The notes beneath the pieces are model-generated. The model was not told the origin of the DNA and made no database searches. It saw nothing but the letters and a program-made list of their open reading frames with translations. Both the position numbers and the translations under genes were made by a program. 64,000 bases of DNA from a virus: the IMG/VR virus record IMGVR_UViG_3300034102_001457, positions 1-64,000 of that record; one strand, 5' to 3'. Position 1 is the stretch's first letter. Each line of letters begins with the position of its first letter. Below, piece by piece: positions 10,126-18,676 of this stretch.

Positions 10126-11121
10126 ATGAACATATCTCTTTATACGCCAAGATCAGGATTAAATCCTGCTGTAGGCTTTGGATATGCTTCACAACATATA
10201 GTTAAATCATTACAACAATTAGGTCATACCGTAACTTGGTCAAATCCAAAAGCTCCAGTACAAATAAACTTTACTCAACCTCATTTATATAAATTACATA
10301 AGGGGCAATATCAAATTGGATATACTCCCTGGGAGTCTACTGGGATGCGACCAGACTGGGTAGATAGATTTAATTTATGCGACGAAGTTTGGGCAACATC
10401 AACTTGGAACTCAGAAGTATTTAAAGAAAACGGCGTTAATAAAGATATAAAGGTTTATCCTCATGGTATCGAAGATGTTTGGAAACCAAGGCGAAGAGTT
10501 GTTAAAGATGTCTTTAAATTTTTGCATATTGGAGAGCCTTCTCCCAGAAAAGACGGGCAATTAGTTTTAGATACTTTTATTAAAATGTTTGGCAATGATC
10601 CAAAATATCATTTAACCATTAAAGCTCATTTAACAACTTCAATTAGAATTTATGATAAAGTTGGAAACCTTGTTTCTCCATCATCTGTTTATAATAACAT
10701 TACTATAATTACAGACGAATATAACATAAATGAATTGGTAAGCCTTTATCATAGACACCACGTTCTTATCTATCCTACTTGGGGAGAAGGCTTTGGATTT
10801 ATTCCGCTACAGGCACTTGCATCAGGCATGCCAACAATAACAACTTATCCATGGGCGGAGTATAAAGAGTTTATCGGACCCCTTGCATTAAAGTCTAGAC
10901 TTACAGATGAGACTCTTCCAAAAGCAGTAGGTGATCCGCATATTGGTAAAATGTTTAAACCAGATGCAAAACATTTAGAGGATTTAATGTATGATTCAGT
11001 TATAAACTTTAAAGCATATTCAGGTTACTATTTTGCTCAGTCGACTAGGATACATGAAAAGTATAACTGGATTAAGTTGACCAAGAATGCTTTTAGCGAT
11101 TTAGATAAAAAATTTTCTTAG
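10126..11121 (+). CDS. GT-B glycosyltransferase (GT4-like)
   Basis: 331 aa. The N-terminal Rossmann-type half begins MNISLYTPRSGLNPAVGFGY; the C-terminal half contains the donor-binding FLHIGEPSPRKDGQLVLDTF and the E-x7-E-like motif WGEGFGFIPLQALASGMPTI. This is the family-4-like fold that moves sugar from a nucleotide-sugar to an acceptor. In a phage it may glycosylate virion proteins or modified DNA bases, or alter host surface sugar. It stands between the lysozyme and RNR genes, transcribed rightward. Possible substrates include hydroxylated fibre residues (see findings). Confidence 0.85.
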   Translation: MNISLYTPRSGLNPAVGFGYASQHIVKSLQQLGHTVTWSNPKAPVQINFTQPHLYKLHKGQYQIGYTPWESTGMRPDWVDRFNLCDEVWATSTWNSEVFKENGVNKDIKVYPHGIEDVWKPRRRVVKDVFKFLHIGEPSPRKDGQLVLDTFIKMFGNDPKYHLTIKAHLTTSIRIYDKVGNLVSPSSVYNNITIITDEYNINELVSLYHRHHVLIYPTWGEGFGFIPLQALASGMPTITTYPWAEYKEFIGPLALKSRLTDETLPKAVGDPHIGKMFKPDAKHLEDLMYDSVINFKAYSGYYFAQSTRIHEKYNWIKLTKNAFSDLDKKFS

Positions 11122-11209
11122 CCCTTCCCCTTTTAATTAAACTTTGGTAGAATTGAGCTTCAACTAAAAAATCATATACCGCAAGGCGGAGAAAAGGTGT
11201 CATTTAAAA

Positions 11210-13144
11210 ATGTCAAAAACTATTGAAAACCCATACGAAAACTTTATTGCTTTATCTAGATATGCACGATGGATTCCAGAGGATAACCGTCGTGAGACAT
11301 GGGGAGAGACAGTAGATAGATACTTTGATTTTATGCTGAATCACCTTTTTAAAGAATACTCATATGAGCCAGAATCAAAACTAGTTGAAGAACTAAAGTC
11401 TGCTGTGTTCAATAGAAATGTAATGCCATCAATGAGATCCGTAATGACTGCAGGTGCTGCCCTAGACAGAGATAATGTTGCAGGATACAATTGTTCATTT
11501 GTACCAGTAGACAATCCAAGATCATTTGATGAAACAATGTATATTCTTATGTGTGGCACAGGTGTTGGCTTTTCTGTTGAGTACAAGTATGTTAATAAAC
11601 TTCCCGCAGTGCCAGAATCATTTGAAAAGTCTGATACAGTAATAGTTGTAGAAGATTCTAAGCAAGGTTGGGCAAAGTCATACCGTGAACTACTTGCATT
11701 GCTTTGGTCTGGACAAATTCCAGCAATTGATGTATCTAAAGTTCGTCCCGCAGGCGCAAGACTTAAAACAATGGGTGGCAGATCATCTGGTCCACAACCA
11801 TTAGTTAATTTATTTGATTTTACTATTGCAAAGTTTAAGTCAGCAGCAGGACGCCAGTTAAAGCCTATTGAAGCGCATGACATTATGTGCAAGATTGGCG
11901 AAGTAGTTGTAGTCGGAGGAGTTCGTCGCTCAGCAATGATTTCTCTTTCTAATATTAATGATATTGAAATGGCTGCAGCAAAGTCTGGTAATTGGTGGGA
12001 GAATAACACACAACGTGCATTATCAAATAATTCTGTTGCGTATTCACGCAAGCCAGATATGGAGCAGTTTATTGCAGAATGGAAATCTTTGTATGACTCA
12101 AAGTCAGGAGAACGAGGTATATACAACGTGGCCGCAGCTCAGGCCCAAGCAGCCAAGTATGGAAGAAGAGATCCAGATATTCACTACGGAACTAACCCGT
12201 GCTCAGAGATTATTCTACGTCCTTACCAGTTTTGTAATCTTTCAGAAGTCGTATTACGTGAAAATGATACAAAGAAAGATATCGAACGTAAGGTTCAATT
12301 AGCTACAATCCTTGGAACATGGCAGTCTACTCTTACAGACTTTAAGTACCTACGTAAAATCTGGAAAGATAACACAGAAGAAGAGCGTCTGCTAGGAGTA
12401 TCTTTAACTGGACAATTTGGACATAAGTTTATGTCAGGCAAAGAAGATTTGGTTTCCCTAGAAGAATTCTTGATGACTCTTAGAGAATCAGCAAGAGCAA
12501 AGAATAAAGATGAGGCTGGGAAAATTGGGATTCCTGAGTCTGCCGCTATTACTTGTGTAAAGCCATCTGGAACAGTATCTCAATTGGTCGGGGTATCTTC
12601 AGGAATGCATGCATGGCATTCTCCATATTACATTCGTACAGTACGTGGTTCAAAGGGAGATCCTATTTCTACATTTTTGAAAGAAGTTGGAATTCCAGTA
12701 GAAGACGACGTAATGAAGCCAAACGAGACTTACGTATTTTCGTTTCCAGTAAAGGCACCAGAAGGTGCAATTGTTAGAAATGATTTAACAGCTATCGAAC
12801 ACCTAAACATTTGGTTAGTTTATCAACGTGCATGGTGTGAGCATAAGCCATCTATTACAGTTTCTGTAAAAGAAGATGAGTGGATGGAAGTTGGAGCATG
12901 GGTCTATAAGCATTTTGACGAAGTCTCTGGAATTTCATTCCTGCCACATTCTGACCACTCATACAAGCAGGCTCCATACCAAGAAGTTAGCAAAGAAGAT
13001 TACGAGGCACTTGTTGCAAAGATGCCAAAAGAAATTCGCTGGGAAGATTTGTCTTTTTATGAAACAGAGGATGGAACTTCTACAAATGCTACGCTTGCCT
13101 GCAGTTCAGACGGTAATTGCGAGCTTGTAGACATTTCTGCCTAA
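11210..13144 (+). CDS. nrdJ: Class II (adenosylcobalamin) ribonucleotide reductase
   Basis: 644 aa; reduces ribonucleotides to deoxyribonucleotides with a cobalamin-derived radical, supplying DNA precursors. Key residues are in place: C95 (GYNCSF), C331 in NPCSEIIL as the thiyl-radical cysteine with E333, C342 (FCNLSE) as redox partner 11 residues on, the PSGTVSQLVGVSSGMHAWHS loop, and a C-terminal ACSSDGNC pair (C631, C637) for re-reduction. It lacks some allosteric N-terminal extension of longer bacterial enzymes, as phage versions do. No cobalamin riboswitch is present; the 87-base leader has only a small CCGC-AAG-GCGG hairpin. Activity depends on host B12. Confidence 0.95.
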   Translation: MSKTIENPYENFIALSRYARWIPEDNRRETWGETVDRYFDFMLNHLFKEYSYEPESKLVEELKSAVFNRNVMPSMRSVMTAGAALDRDNVAGYNCSFVPVDNPRSFDETMYILMCGTGVGFSVEYKYVNKLPAVPESFEKSDTVIVVEDSKQGWAKSYRELLALLWSGQIPAIDVSKVRPAGARLKTMGGRSSGPQPLVNLFDFTIAKFKSAAGRQLKPIEAHDIMCKIGEVVVVGGVRRSAMISLSNINDIEMAAAKSGNWWENNTQRALSNNSVAYSRKPDMEQFIAEWKSLYDSKSGERGIYNVAAAQAQAAKYGRRDPDIHYGTNPCSEIILRPYQFCNLSEVVLRENDTKKDIERKVQLATILGTWQSTLTDFKYLRKIWKDNTEEERLLGVSLTGQFGHKFMSGKEDLVSLEEFLMTLRESARAKNKDEAGKIGIPESAAITCVKPSGTVSQLVGVSSGMHAWHSPYYIRTVRGSKGDPISTFLKEVGIPVEDDVMKPNETYVFSFPVKAPEGAIVRNDLTAIEHLNIWLVYQRAWCEHKPSITVSVKEDEWMEVGAWVYKHFDEVSGISFLPHSDHSYKQAPYQEVSKEDYEALVAKMPKEIRWEDLSFYETEDGTSTNATLACSSDGNCELVDISA

Positions 13145-13156
13145 ACGGTATATAAT
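13128..13156 (+). promoter_or_regulatory. Promoter of the holin/fibre region
   Basis: TAGACA (13128-13133), 17 bases, TATAAT (13151-13156); overlaps the end of the RNR gene. Confidence 0.6.
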
Positions 13157-13161
13157 AAATA

Positions 13162-13199
13162 TTGGGGGAAACCCCAAAATTCCTGGGCACAATGCCCAG
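13162..13199 (+). promoter_or_regulatory. Double-hairpin 5' leader
   Basis: TTGGGG-GAAA-CCCCAA (13162-13177, GNRA loop) and CTGGGCA-CAA-TGCCCAG (13183-13199) stand at the very start of the transcript, just before AGGAGG (13203-13208). They may protect the mRNA end or tune translation of the holin candidate. Confidence 0.6.
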
Positions 13200-13214
13200 A
13201 AATAGGAGGATCTA

Positions 13215-13439
13215 ATGAAACAAGATCTAAACAATGATGGAAAGGTAACCATGCAAGAGAAAATTCTAGCAGCGTTAGCAAGTTATGGTCGTCACTTTTT
13301 GGGTGCAGCCATTGCTCTTTACATGACTGGAAATACTGACCCAGGAGACTTAATCAAGGGTGGTATTGCGGCTTGTCTACCAGTTATTTTGAAGGCACTT
13401 AATCCAAATGAAAGCTCATTTGGCTTTACAAAGAAGTAA
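13215..13439 (+). CDS. Holin candidate with EF-hand-like start
   Basis: 74 aa. The N-terminus, MKQDLNNDGKVTMQEKILAA, has an EF-hand/dockerin-like calcium loop (D-L-N-N-D-G-K-V). Two weakly hydrophobic segments follow (FLGAAIALYMTGN, then IKGGIAACLPVILKAL) and a charged tail. Small phage proteins with this plan are annotated as holins in related phages as I recall; a virion or membrane protein remains possible. It starts 5-6 bases after AGGAGG behind the double-hairpin leader. Confidence 0.6.
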   Translation: MKQDLNNDGKVTMQEKILAALASYGRHFLGAAIALYMTGNTDPGDLIKGGIAACLPVILKALNPNESSFGFTKK

Positions 13440-13507
13440 AATTAAGAAAGTAATTAGGACGGCTCCTGTGCTAAAATAAGCATAGGAGTCTTCCTATTAG
13501 GAGAGAA

Positions 13508-13855
13508 ATGTCAGCCCAAAAAAACTTTCAAGTTGATCAAAACACAACCTTCAGGTTTGTTGTTGAATATAAAGATAGCCAAGACAATCCTATTAATCTG
13601 ACTGGATCTTCTGCAAAAATGCAGGTAAGAGATGGAACATCTGCTTCTAAGCTAGCAGCAACTCTAACATCACCATTGGGTGGAATTGTGATAGACCCTC
13701 TTCTGGGCAAGATAACAGTCACGATGACGCCAACTCAAACAAATAAATTATTTTATCCAAAGTCTGCTTACGATTTAATCTTGGTAGACAGCAATTCAAA
13801 CAGAATAAAAATTATTGAGGGATTTTTAACCCTTAATAAAACGGTGACCATCTAA
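13508..13855 (+). CDS. Fibre/baseplate-associated small protein (BppU-like domain)
   Basis: 115 aa. KNFQVDQNTTFRFVVEYKDS, then NPINLTGSSAKMQVRDG and a C-terminal SAYDLILVDSNSNRIKIIEG, matches the beta-sandwich pattern (Q-x2-T-F-x6-D-x3-P-x-DLTG-x-x-A-x-MQIR) found in N-terminal domains of fibre and receptor-binding subunits. It opens the fibre block and overlaps the next start by one base. RBS: AGGAGAGAA. Confidence 0.65.
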   Translation: MSAQKNFQVDQNTTFRFVVEYKDSQDNPINLTGSSAKMQVRDGTSASKLAATLTSPLGGIVIDPLLGKITVTMTPTQTNKLFYPKSAYDLILVDSNSNRIKIIEGFLTLNKTVTI

Positions 13856-14304
13856 TGCCAACTAATAATAGTAATAACATCGTAGTAACCGAAGAAGTTC
13901 ACAAGGTCGTAGTTCCTAATGTTGGAATTCAAGGACCTAGAGGAAAGAGCATACTCAACGGTCTTGGAGAGCCCGCAGCCAATTTTGGTGTCGAAGGAGA
14001 TTTCTACTACGACAAAAATACAACAAGATTCTATGGCCCAAAGCCAAACGATCTTTCTTGGGCGGGAGCAACAAATTACCTTTTAAGCACAGCAACCCTA
14101 ACTTACCCATTTTCAATAAGTCAGGTCATAGATCAAGGATCTTATTGGGCGCTTGAAATAACTCACAACATGGGATACAACCCAAATGTCACTGTTAAAA
14201 ATAGCGCAGGAGACATATTAGAAACAGGAATAGACTATAATAGTAACATGAAGATTACGCTGACAATGGCTCAACCATTCGGCGGGACAGCATACCTGTC
14301 TTAA
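13855..14304 (+). CDS. Short fibre protein
   Basis: 149 aa. A very short collagen-like piece (GIQGPRGKS) is followed by the FYYDKNTTRFYGPKP motif and a C-terminal domain, ITHNMGYNPNVTVKNSAGDI, ending MAQPFGGTAYLS. That last domain (HNLG-x-x-P-x-VxV-x-x-x-x-G to a GTAYLN end) is a common capping domain of phage fibres. Probably trimeric, on the tail tip. Confidence 0.7.
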   Translation: MPTNNSNNIVVTEEVHKVVVPNVGIQGPRGKSILNGLGEPAANFGVEGDFYYDKNTTRFYGPKPNDLSWAGATNYLLSTATLTYPFSISQVIDQGSYWALEITHNMGYNPNVTVKNSAGDILETGIDYNSNMKITLTMAQPFGGTAYLS

Positions 14305-14317
14305 AGGAGAATAGAAA

Positions 14318-15703
14318 ATGGCAAGATTATTTGTAACTGATATCAATCTGAATAAGAATGAACTTCAGAATGCCAGAATTCAGGGGCTTACAGCAAATCC
14401 ATCAGCTCCTGTAACTGGACAGATTTACTACAACACAGTAGAAAATGTAATGTACTACTACAATGGACTTGCATCACCTAATGGTCCATGGATGCCAATG
14501 TCTGGCTCCCAAGAAGTCATTCAAGATGTTATCGGTTCATCAGTTCTTGGCGGAACAGCATTAACTGCTACATATAACGATACAGCAGGAACAACAACTC
14601 TTAAACTTAATGATACTACAGTAACACCAGGATCATATGGATCACAAACACAGATTCCTACTTTTACAGTAGATGCACAAGGTCGCTTAACAGCAGCAGG
14701 AACAGTAGATGTTGCAACAACACTTACAGTTTCAGGCGATGGAGCAGATTCAACATCAATCAATTTATTGACAGAAACACTAGAGGTTAACGGCGGAGAA
14801 GGAATTGATGTTCTTGTAACAGATAACACAATTACAATATCAGCAGAAGATGCAACCTCATCAAATAAGGGTGTTGCAAGCTTTGACGCAACAGACTTTA
14901 CAGTAACATCAGGCGCAGTAACATTAAATGCTGAGCGTGTACAAGATATTGTTGGCGGACAAATTGTTGCAGGCGAAGGCATCGATGTAACATACGATGA
15001 TGCAGCAGGAACCCTAACAGTAGATGCAGAAATTGCAACAACTACAAACCGTGGTGTTGCTTCTTTTGCTACAGCAGATTTTACCGTAACAGATGGCGCA
15101 GTATCTGTTAAGAACGTAAACCTTGGAACACAAACCACTGGTGATTACGTTGCAAATATCACAGGAACAGCTAACGAAGTAACAGTTAGCCCTACATCTG
15201 GAGAAGGAACCACAGTAACAATTGGTTTACCAGATGATGTAACAATTACCAACAACTTAAATGTTGGCGGAAACCTTAATGTAACTGGAACAATTAACTC
15301 AGTAAATACCACTCAGGTAAATATTGTTGATAATAAGATTAACCTTAATACTGACTTTACTGGAACTCCAACAGCAGATGCTGGAATTCGTGTAGAGCGT
15401 GGCGAAGGTGCAGATGTAGAAATTCTATGGAACGAGTCTGATGATCGCTGGACCCTTACAAATAATGGTACAAATTATCACGCAATTACAAGAAAGTTTT
15501 CAGGAACAATTGGAAACGGTGTTTTAACACAGATACCTGTAACCCACAACCTTGGAGCAAGAGATGTCTCTGTTCAAGTTTATGATTCTAATACATACGA
15601 AACCGTAGAGTGCGATGTAGTTAGAACTTCTACAAGTGTTGTAACACTAGGATTCACAGTAGCACCAGCCGCTGGAGCATATACGGTAGTAATCGTAGGA
15701 TAA
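14318..15703 (+). CDS. Long tail fibre protein
   Basis: 461 aa. The N-terminal region includes TGQIYYNTVENVMYYYNG (fibre motif for particle attachment), then many repeated beta-strand units such as TTTNRGVASFATADFTVTDG with near copies (SSNKGVASFDATDFTVTSG), typical of trimeric beta-helix shafts. The C-terminus IPVTHNLGARDVSVQVYDSN to AYTVVIVG is the same HNLG capping domain as in the preceding gene. Low-complexity Thr/Ala/Val/Asp composition. RBS AAAGGAGAA. Confidence 0.8.
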   Translation: MARLFVTDINLNKNELQNARIQGLTANPSAPVTGQIYYNTVENVMYYYNGLASPNGPWMPMSGSQEVIQDVIGSSVLGGTALTATYNDTAGTTTLKLNDTTVTPGSYGSQTQIPTFTVDAQGRLTAAGTVDVATTLTVSGDGADSTSINLLTETLEVNGGEGIDVLVTDNTITISAEDATSSNKGVASFDATDFTVTSGAVTLNAERVQDIVGGQIVAGEGIDVTYDDAAGTLTVDAEIATTTNRGVASFATADFTVTDGAVSVKNVNLGTQTTGDYVANITGTANEVTVSPTSGEGTTVTIGLPDDVTITNNLNVGGNLNVTGTINSVNTTQVNIVDNKINLNTDFTGTPTADAGIRVERGEGADVEILWNESDDRWTLTNNGTNYHAITRKFSGTIGNGVLTQIPVTHNLGARDVSVQVYDSNTYETVECDVVRTSTSVVTLGFTVAPAAGAYTVVIVG

Positions 15704-15714
15704 GGGGGCATTAA

Positions 15715-16017
15715 GTGTCTGTAAAAAGATTAGTCCCTTTACATGCAGTAGCATTAGAATCAGATCCAGTTGTAGGTAGAATTGGTGATCTTTATTATAA
15801 TGTAACAGAATCAGAGCTAAGATACTATGATGGTACCACCTGGAATCCAATCGGTGGCGGAGCAATTACTGGCTTATTAGACCATGTTCATACTTACGAC
15901 GGAAATGTTTTTTCTGTTTCGGAATCTACAGTTGCATCAACTGGAACCTTAGATGGAGGAAATCCATTTTCAGAGTTTGGAAACTTACCAGGAAATCTTG
16001 ATGCAGGTGAAGCGTAA
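15715..16017 (+). CDS. Small fibre-associated protein, 100 aa
   Basis: GTG start 15715 behind AGGGGGCA. The product contains [20 protein letters not shown] followed by TTWNPIGGG, the attachment motif shared with the neighbouring fibres, and a Gly/Asp-rich disordered end. The stop overlaps the next ATG. Likely a short fibre or connector. Confidence 0.65.
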   Translation: MSVKRLVPLHAVALESDPVVGRIGDLYYNVTESELRYYDGTTWNPIGGGAITGLLDHVHTYDGNVFSVSESTVASTGTLDGGNPFSEFGNLPGNLDAGEA

Positions 16018-16973
16018 TGGCTATTGTACAAATAAGACGTGGCACTACATCTCAATGGTCTCAATCTACTAAAATATTAAAAGTAGGCGAGCTTGGAATA
16101 GATACAACTCTTAATAGATTAAAAATTGGTAACGGTACAAGTCTTTGGAGTAACCTTCCTTTTATTATAGGAGATAGAGGTGCAGATAGTACAGTTCCAG
16201 GTCCAAAGGGCGATACTGGAGATCAGGGCCCAGTTGGCCCAACAGGTGCAGCAAGTACTGTGCCTGGACCACAAGGTCCAGCAGGGCCGCAAGGGCCACA
16301 AGGACTAAAAGGCGATACAGGATTAACAGGACCAAAAGGCGATACAGGATTAACTGGCGCAGCAGGTGCACAAGGAATTCAAGGTTTAACAGGTCCACAA
16401 GGTTTAAGAGGAGAAACAGGTTTAACAGGTGCAGCAGGTGCAGCAAGCACCGTACCTGGGCCACAGGGTTTAAAGGGAGATACTGGTGACACAGGACCAC
16501 AAGGTCCACAAGGATTAAAGGGCGATACTGGAGATCAGGGCCCAGCAGGCGCAGCAACTTTTAATGGACAAACAGATGTAACAAACGCTGGTCTTACAAT
16601 TGATAAAATTGCTTATCCTGCAATTACTAGGTTAGATGTAACAAATAGTGGATCTTCAGCATATCTATTTATGAATCAATATGGCGGAAGCAATCCAACA
16701 ATATATGCAATTTCAGGTACAACCATAGCATTTAATTTAAATGTTTCTGGACACCCATTTTTGATTAGATTTTCTGGAGCAAATTACAACACAGGGCTGA
16801 TTCACGTTTCAACAACAGGAGTCATATCTACTGGTACCGATGCTCAAGGCAAAACTAGCGGAACCCTATATTGGCAAATTCCTCAAGGTATAAACGGAAA
16901 TTACGGATACCTTTGCTCGTTTCATAGTGGAATGACTGGTACCATAACTATTAAGGATATAGCAACAATATGA
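16017..16973 (+). CDS. Collagen-like fibre with cupredoxin-like tip
   Basis: 318 aa. Residues 1-50 ([11 protein letters not shown]..., [15 protein letters not shown]) are the Mtd-N-like attachment domain. Residues about 61-180 are Gly-X-Y collagen repeats with two STVP breaks; Pro is nearly always at X, while Lys occurs at Y (GLK, GPK). Residues about 230-315 form a beta domain with GHPF (H246) and [11 protein letters not shown] (C300, H303, M306), the four type-1 copper ligands in the spacing C-x2-H-x2-M of amicyanin. Copper binding is predicted, not shown. A receptor-binding or oxidation-related role is open. Confidence 0.8.
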   Translation: MAIVQIRRGTTSQWSQSTKILKVGELGIDTTLNRLKIGNGTSLWSNLPFIIGDRGADSTVPGPKGDTGDQGPVGPTGAASTVPGPQGPAGPQGPQGLKGDTGLTGPKGDTGLTGAAGAQGIQGLTGPQGLRGETGLTGAAGAASTVPGPQGLKGDTGDTGPQGPQGLKGDTGDQGPAGAATFNGQTDVTNAGLTIDKIAYPAITRLDVTNSGSSAYLFMNQYGGSNPTIYAISGTTIAFNLNVSGHPFLIRFSGANYNTGLIHVSTTGVISTGTDAQGKTSGTLYWQIPQGINGNYGYLCSFHSGMTGTITIKDIATI

Positions 16974-17200
16974 CAATAGAGACCGTAGGTAATTGGGAAT
17001 GGGAAGTAGAGGAAAGCGATACAGCGCCTCTGCTTAATTTGACTATCAAAAATATTTCTGAAAATAAAACAGTAAAACTACTTAATATTAATTGGGCTAC
17101 TGGAAGAGAAGACTTTTTAGAGCACTCTTACAATATGGCAATTGAAACTCTGAGCGGAGGAGACAACTGCTGTCTTGAAGGAAAGGTTGTGATGATATAA
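16970..17200 (+). CDS. Small protein between two fibres, 76 aa
   Basis: Begins [20 protein letters not shown]; overlaps the previous stop (ATGA) and ends directly before the next ATG. It contains a CC pair ([12 protein letters not shown]) and an acidic N-terminus. It may be a fibre chaperone or decoration protein; no family recognised. Confidence 0.65.
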   Translation: MTIETVGNWEWEVEESDTAPLLNLTIKNISENKTVKLLNINWATGREDFLEHSYNMAIETLSGGDNCCLEGKVVMI

Positions 17201-18673
17201 ATGGCATCTAGAATAAGAATAAGAAGAGGCACAACAACTCAATGGAACTCTTCTACCAAAATTTTGGAGTCTGGCGAACTTGGTATTGACACAACTTTAA
17301 ACAAGGTAAAAGCAGGAAACGGAATTAATATCTGGTCAGCCTTGCCTTATCTAACACCACCAGTTGCAGAAGTACAAGAAATGGCACAAGATGGAGTAGC
17401 CGCAGCTTTATCTGCTGGAACGCATTCAAATATAGTTGTATCTTACAGTGATGAGAATAACAGCATAAGTCTTTCAACTGGTCCAGATGTAGTAACAACA
17501 ACTAGTCTTTCAACAACTTTAACAGATTCAACAACTGGATATGTTCCATACGGAGATATTGGTCAGCCAGATGGAGTGGCTTCACTAGATTCAAGTGGTA
17601 AGATTCCAGACTCAGAAATTCCAGCCACTATTGCTAGAGATACAGAAATTCCATCATCAACATCTTCTCTATCAGAAGGAACAAATCTTTATTTTACAGA
17701 TGAGAGAGCACAAGATGCGGTAGGTAACAGCCTTGGATCTGGATTATCATACAATGATACAACTGGTGCAATATCTGTAGATACTTCAATTATATCTACT
17801 AAGACATATGCTGAGACAACAGCTACTACAGCAGCTACTACAGTATTTAATAATATATTGGATTCTGCTCCGACAGCTTTAAATACTTTAAATGAACTTG
17901 CAGCAGCAATAAATGATGATCAAAACTTTGCAACCACTATTACAACAGCATTAGGAACAAAATTAAATACAGCAACGGCAGCTTCTGACTATTTAAAGAT
18001 AACTGATGCTGCTTCTACATATTTATCACAAACAGCAGCTACAACAACCTACCTAGCTAAAACTCAGCCAGCTTTAGACTATCAGATTTTTAATAGTGGA
18101 ACAGGTGGATACGTAGTAAATGGAACTATAAATGGACCAATTACTTTAATTCCTGGAAAGCCTGCCAGAATTTCTATACAAGCACCAGGACATCCGTTTT
18201 GGTTTCAAACTTCATATGGAGCATACAATCAAGCAAATGTTTATGAGACTGGTATAGCAGGATCTGGAACAGCTACTGGACAAATAGAAATTTTACTTCC
18301 ACTAGATGCTCCACAGCTTTACTATGCATGTCAATTCCATGAGCCAATGAAGGGTGTTGTTTTATTTGAAAAAGATAGCAGCCTTCAAACATTTGCCGCC
18401 AAGACTGGGTCTTATACTGCAGTTTTAATGGATATGGGAAAGATTATTGAAATGTCAGGTGGCGGAACCTTTACAATAACAGATTCAACATCATTCCCAG
18501 TAGGAACAACATTTGAAGTTCTTCAAACTGGATCTTCTCAGGTAACAATAGCTGGAGATGGTTTTACTATTAATGCTACACCAGGTTTAAAGCTCAGAAC
18601 ACAGTGGTCTGCCGCAACTATAATCAAAAGAGGCACGAATAGCTGGGTCGCTTTTGGAGACTTGGTAGCTTGA
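17201..18673 (+). CDS. Long fibre with Mtd-N domain and cupredoxin-like domain
   Basis: 490 aa. Residues 1-50 repeat the attachment domain of the collagen-like fibre (RIRRGTTTQWNSSTKILESG). A long shaft follows, including LDSAPTALNTLNELAAAIND, a unit common in phage fibres. Residues about 295-390 carry GHPFWFQ (H331) and YYACQFHEPMKGVV (C377, H380, M383), again the full type-1 copper ligand set. The C-terminal 95 residues form another beta domain (VLMDMGKIIEMSGGGTFTIT). Two neighbouring fibres sharing the first and third domain indicates duplication. Confidence 0.8.
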   Translation: MASRIRIRRGTTTQWNSSTKILESGELGIDTTLNKVKAGNGINIWSALPYLTPPVAEVQEMAQDGVAAALSAGTHSNIVVSYSDENNSISLSTGPDVVTTTSLSTTLTDSTTGYVPYGDIGQPDGVASLDSSGKIPDSEIPATIARDTEIPSSTSSLSEGTNLYFTDERAQDAVGNSLGSGLSYNDTTGAISVDTSIISTKTYAETTATTAATTVFNNILDSAPTALNTLNELAAAINDDQNFATTITTALGTKLNTATAASDYLKITDAASTYLSQTAATTTYLAKTQPALDYQIFNSGTGGYVVNGTINGPITLIPGKPARISIQAPGHPFWFQTSYGAYNQANVYETGIAGSGTATGQIEILLPLDAPQLYYACQFHEPMKGVVLFEKDSSLQTFAAKTGSYTAVLMDMGKIIEMSGGGTFTITDSTSFPVGTTFEVLQTGSSQVTIAGDGFTINATPGLKLRTQWSAATIIKRGTNSWVAFGDLVA

Positions 18674-18676
18674 TAA

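Noticed and set aside
11122-11209. Cobalamin riboswitch before the B12-dependent RNR gene
   Set aside because: The leader is only about 87 bases with one tiny CCGC/GCGG hairpin; no B12-box-like motif or room for the roughly 200-base fold.
11341-12126. 261-codon minus-strand frame inside the RNR gene
   Set aside because: It is antisense to a fully conserved nrdJ gene, has no ribosome-binding site and no protein-like motif; a shadow of codon bias.
14521-15138. 205-codon minus-strand frame in the long fibre gene
   Set aside because: Produced by the repetitive Thr/Ala/Val codons of the fibre on the other strand; serine/valine-only composition.
16165-16557. 130-codon minus-strand frame opposite the collagen repeats
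   Set aside because: Leu/Val/His low-complexity product is the mirror of Gly-X-Y codons, not a gene.
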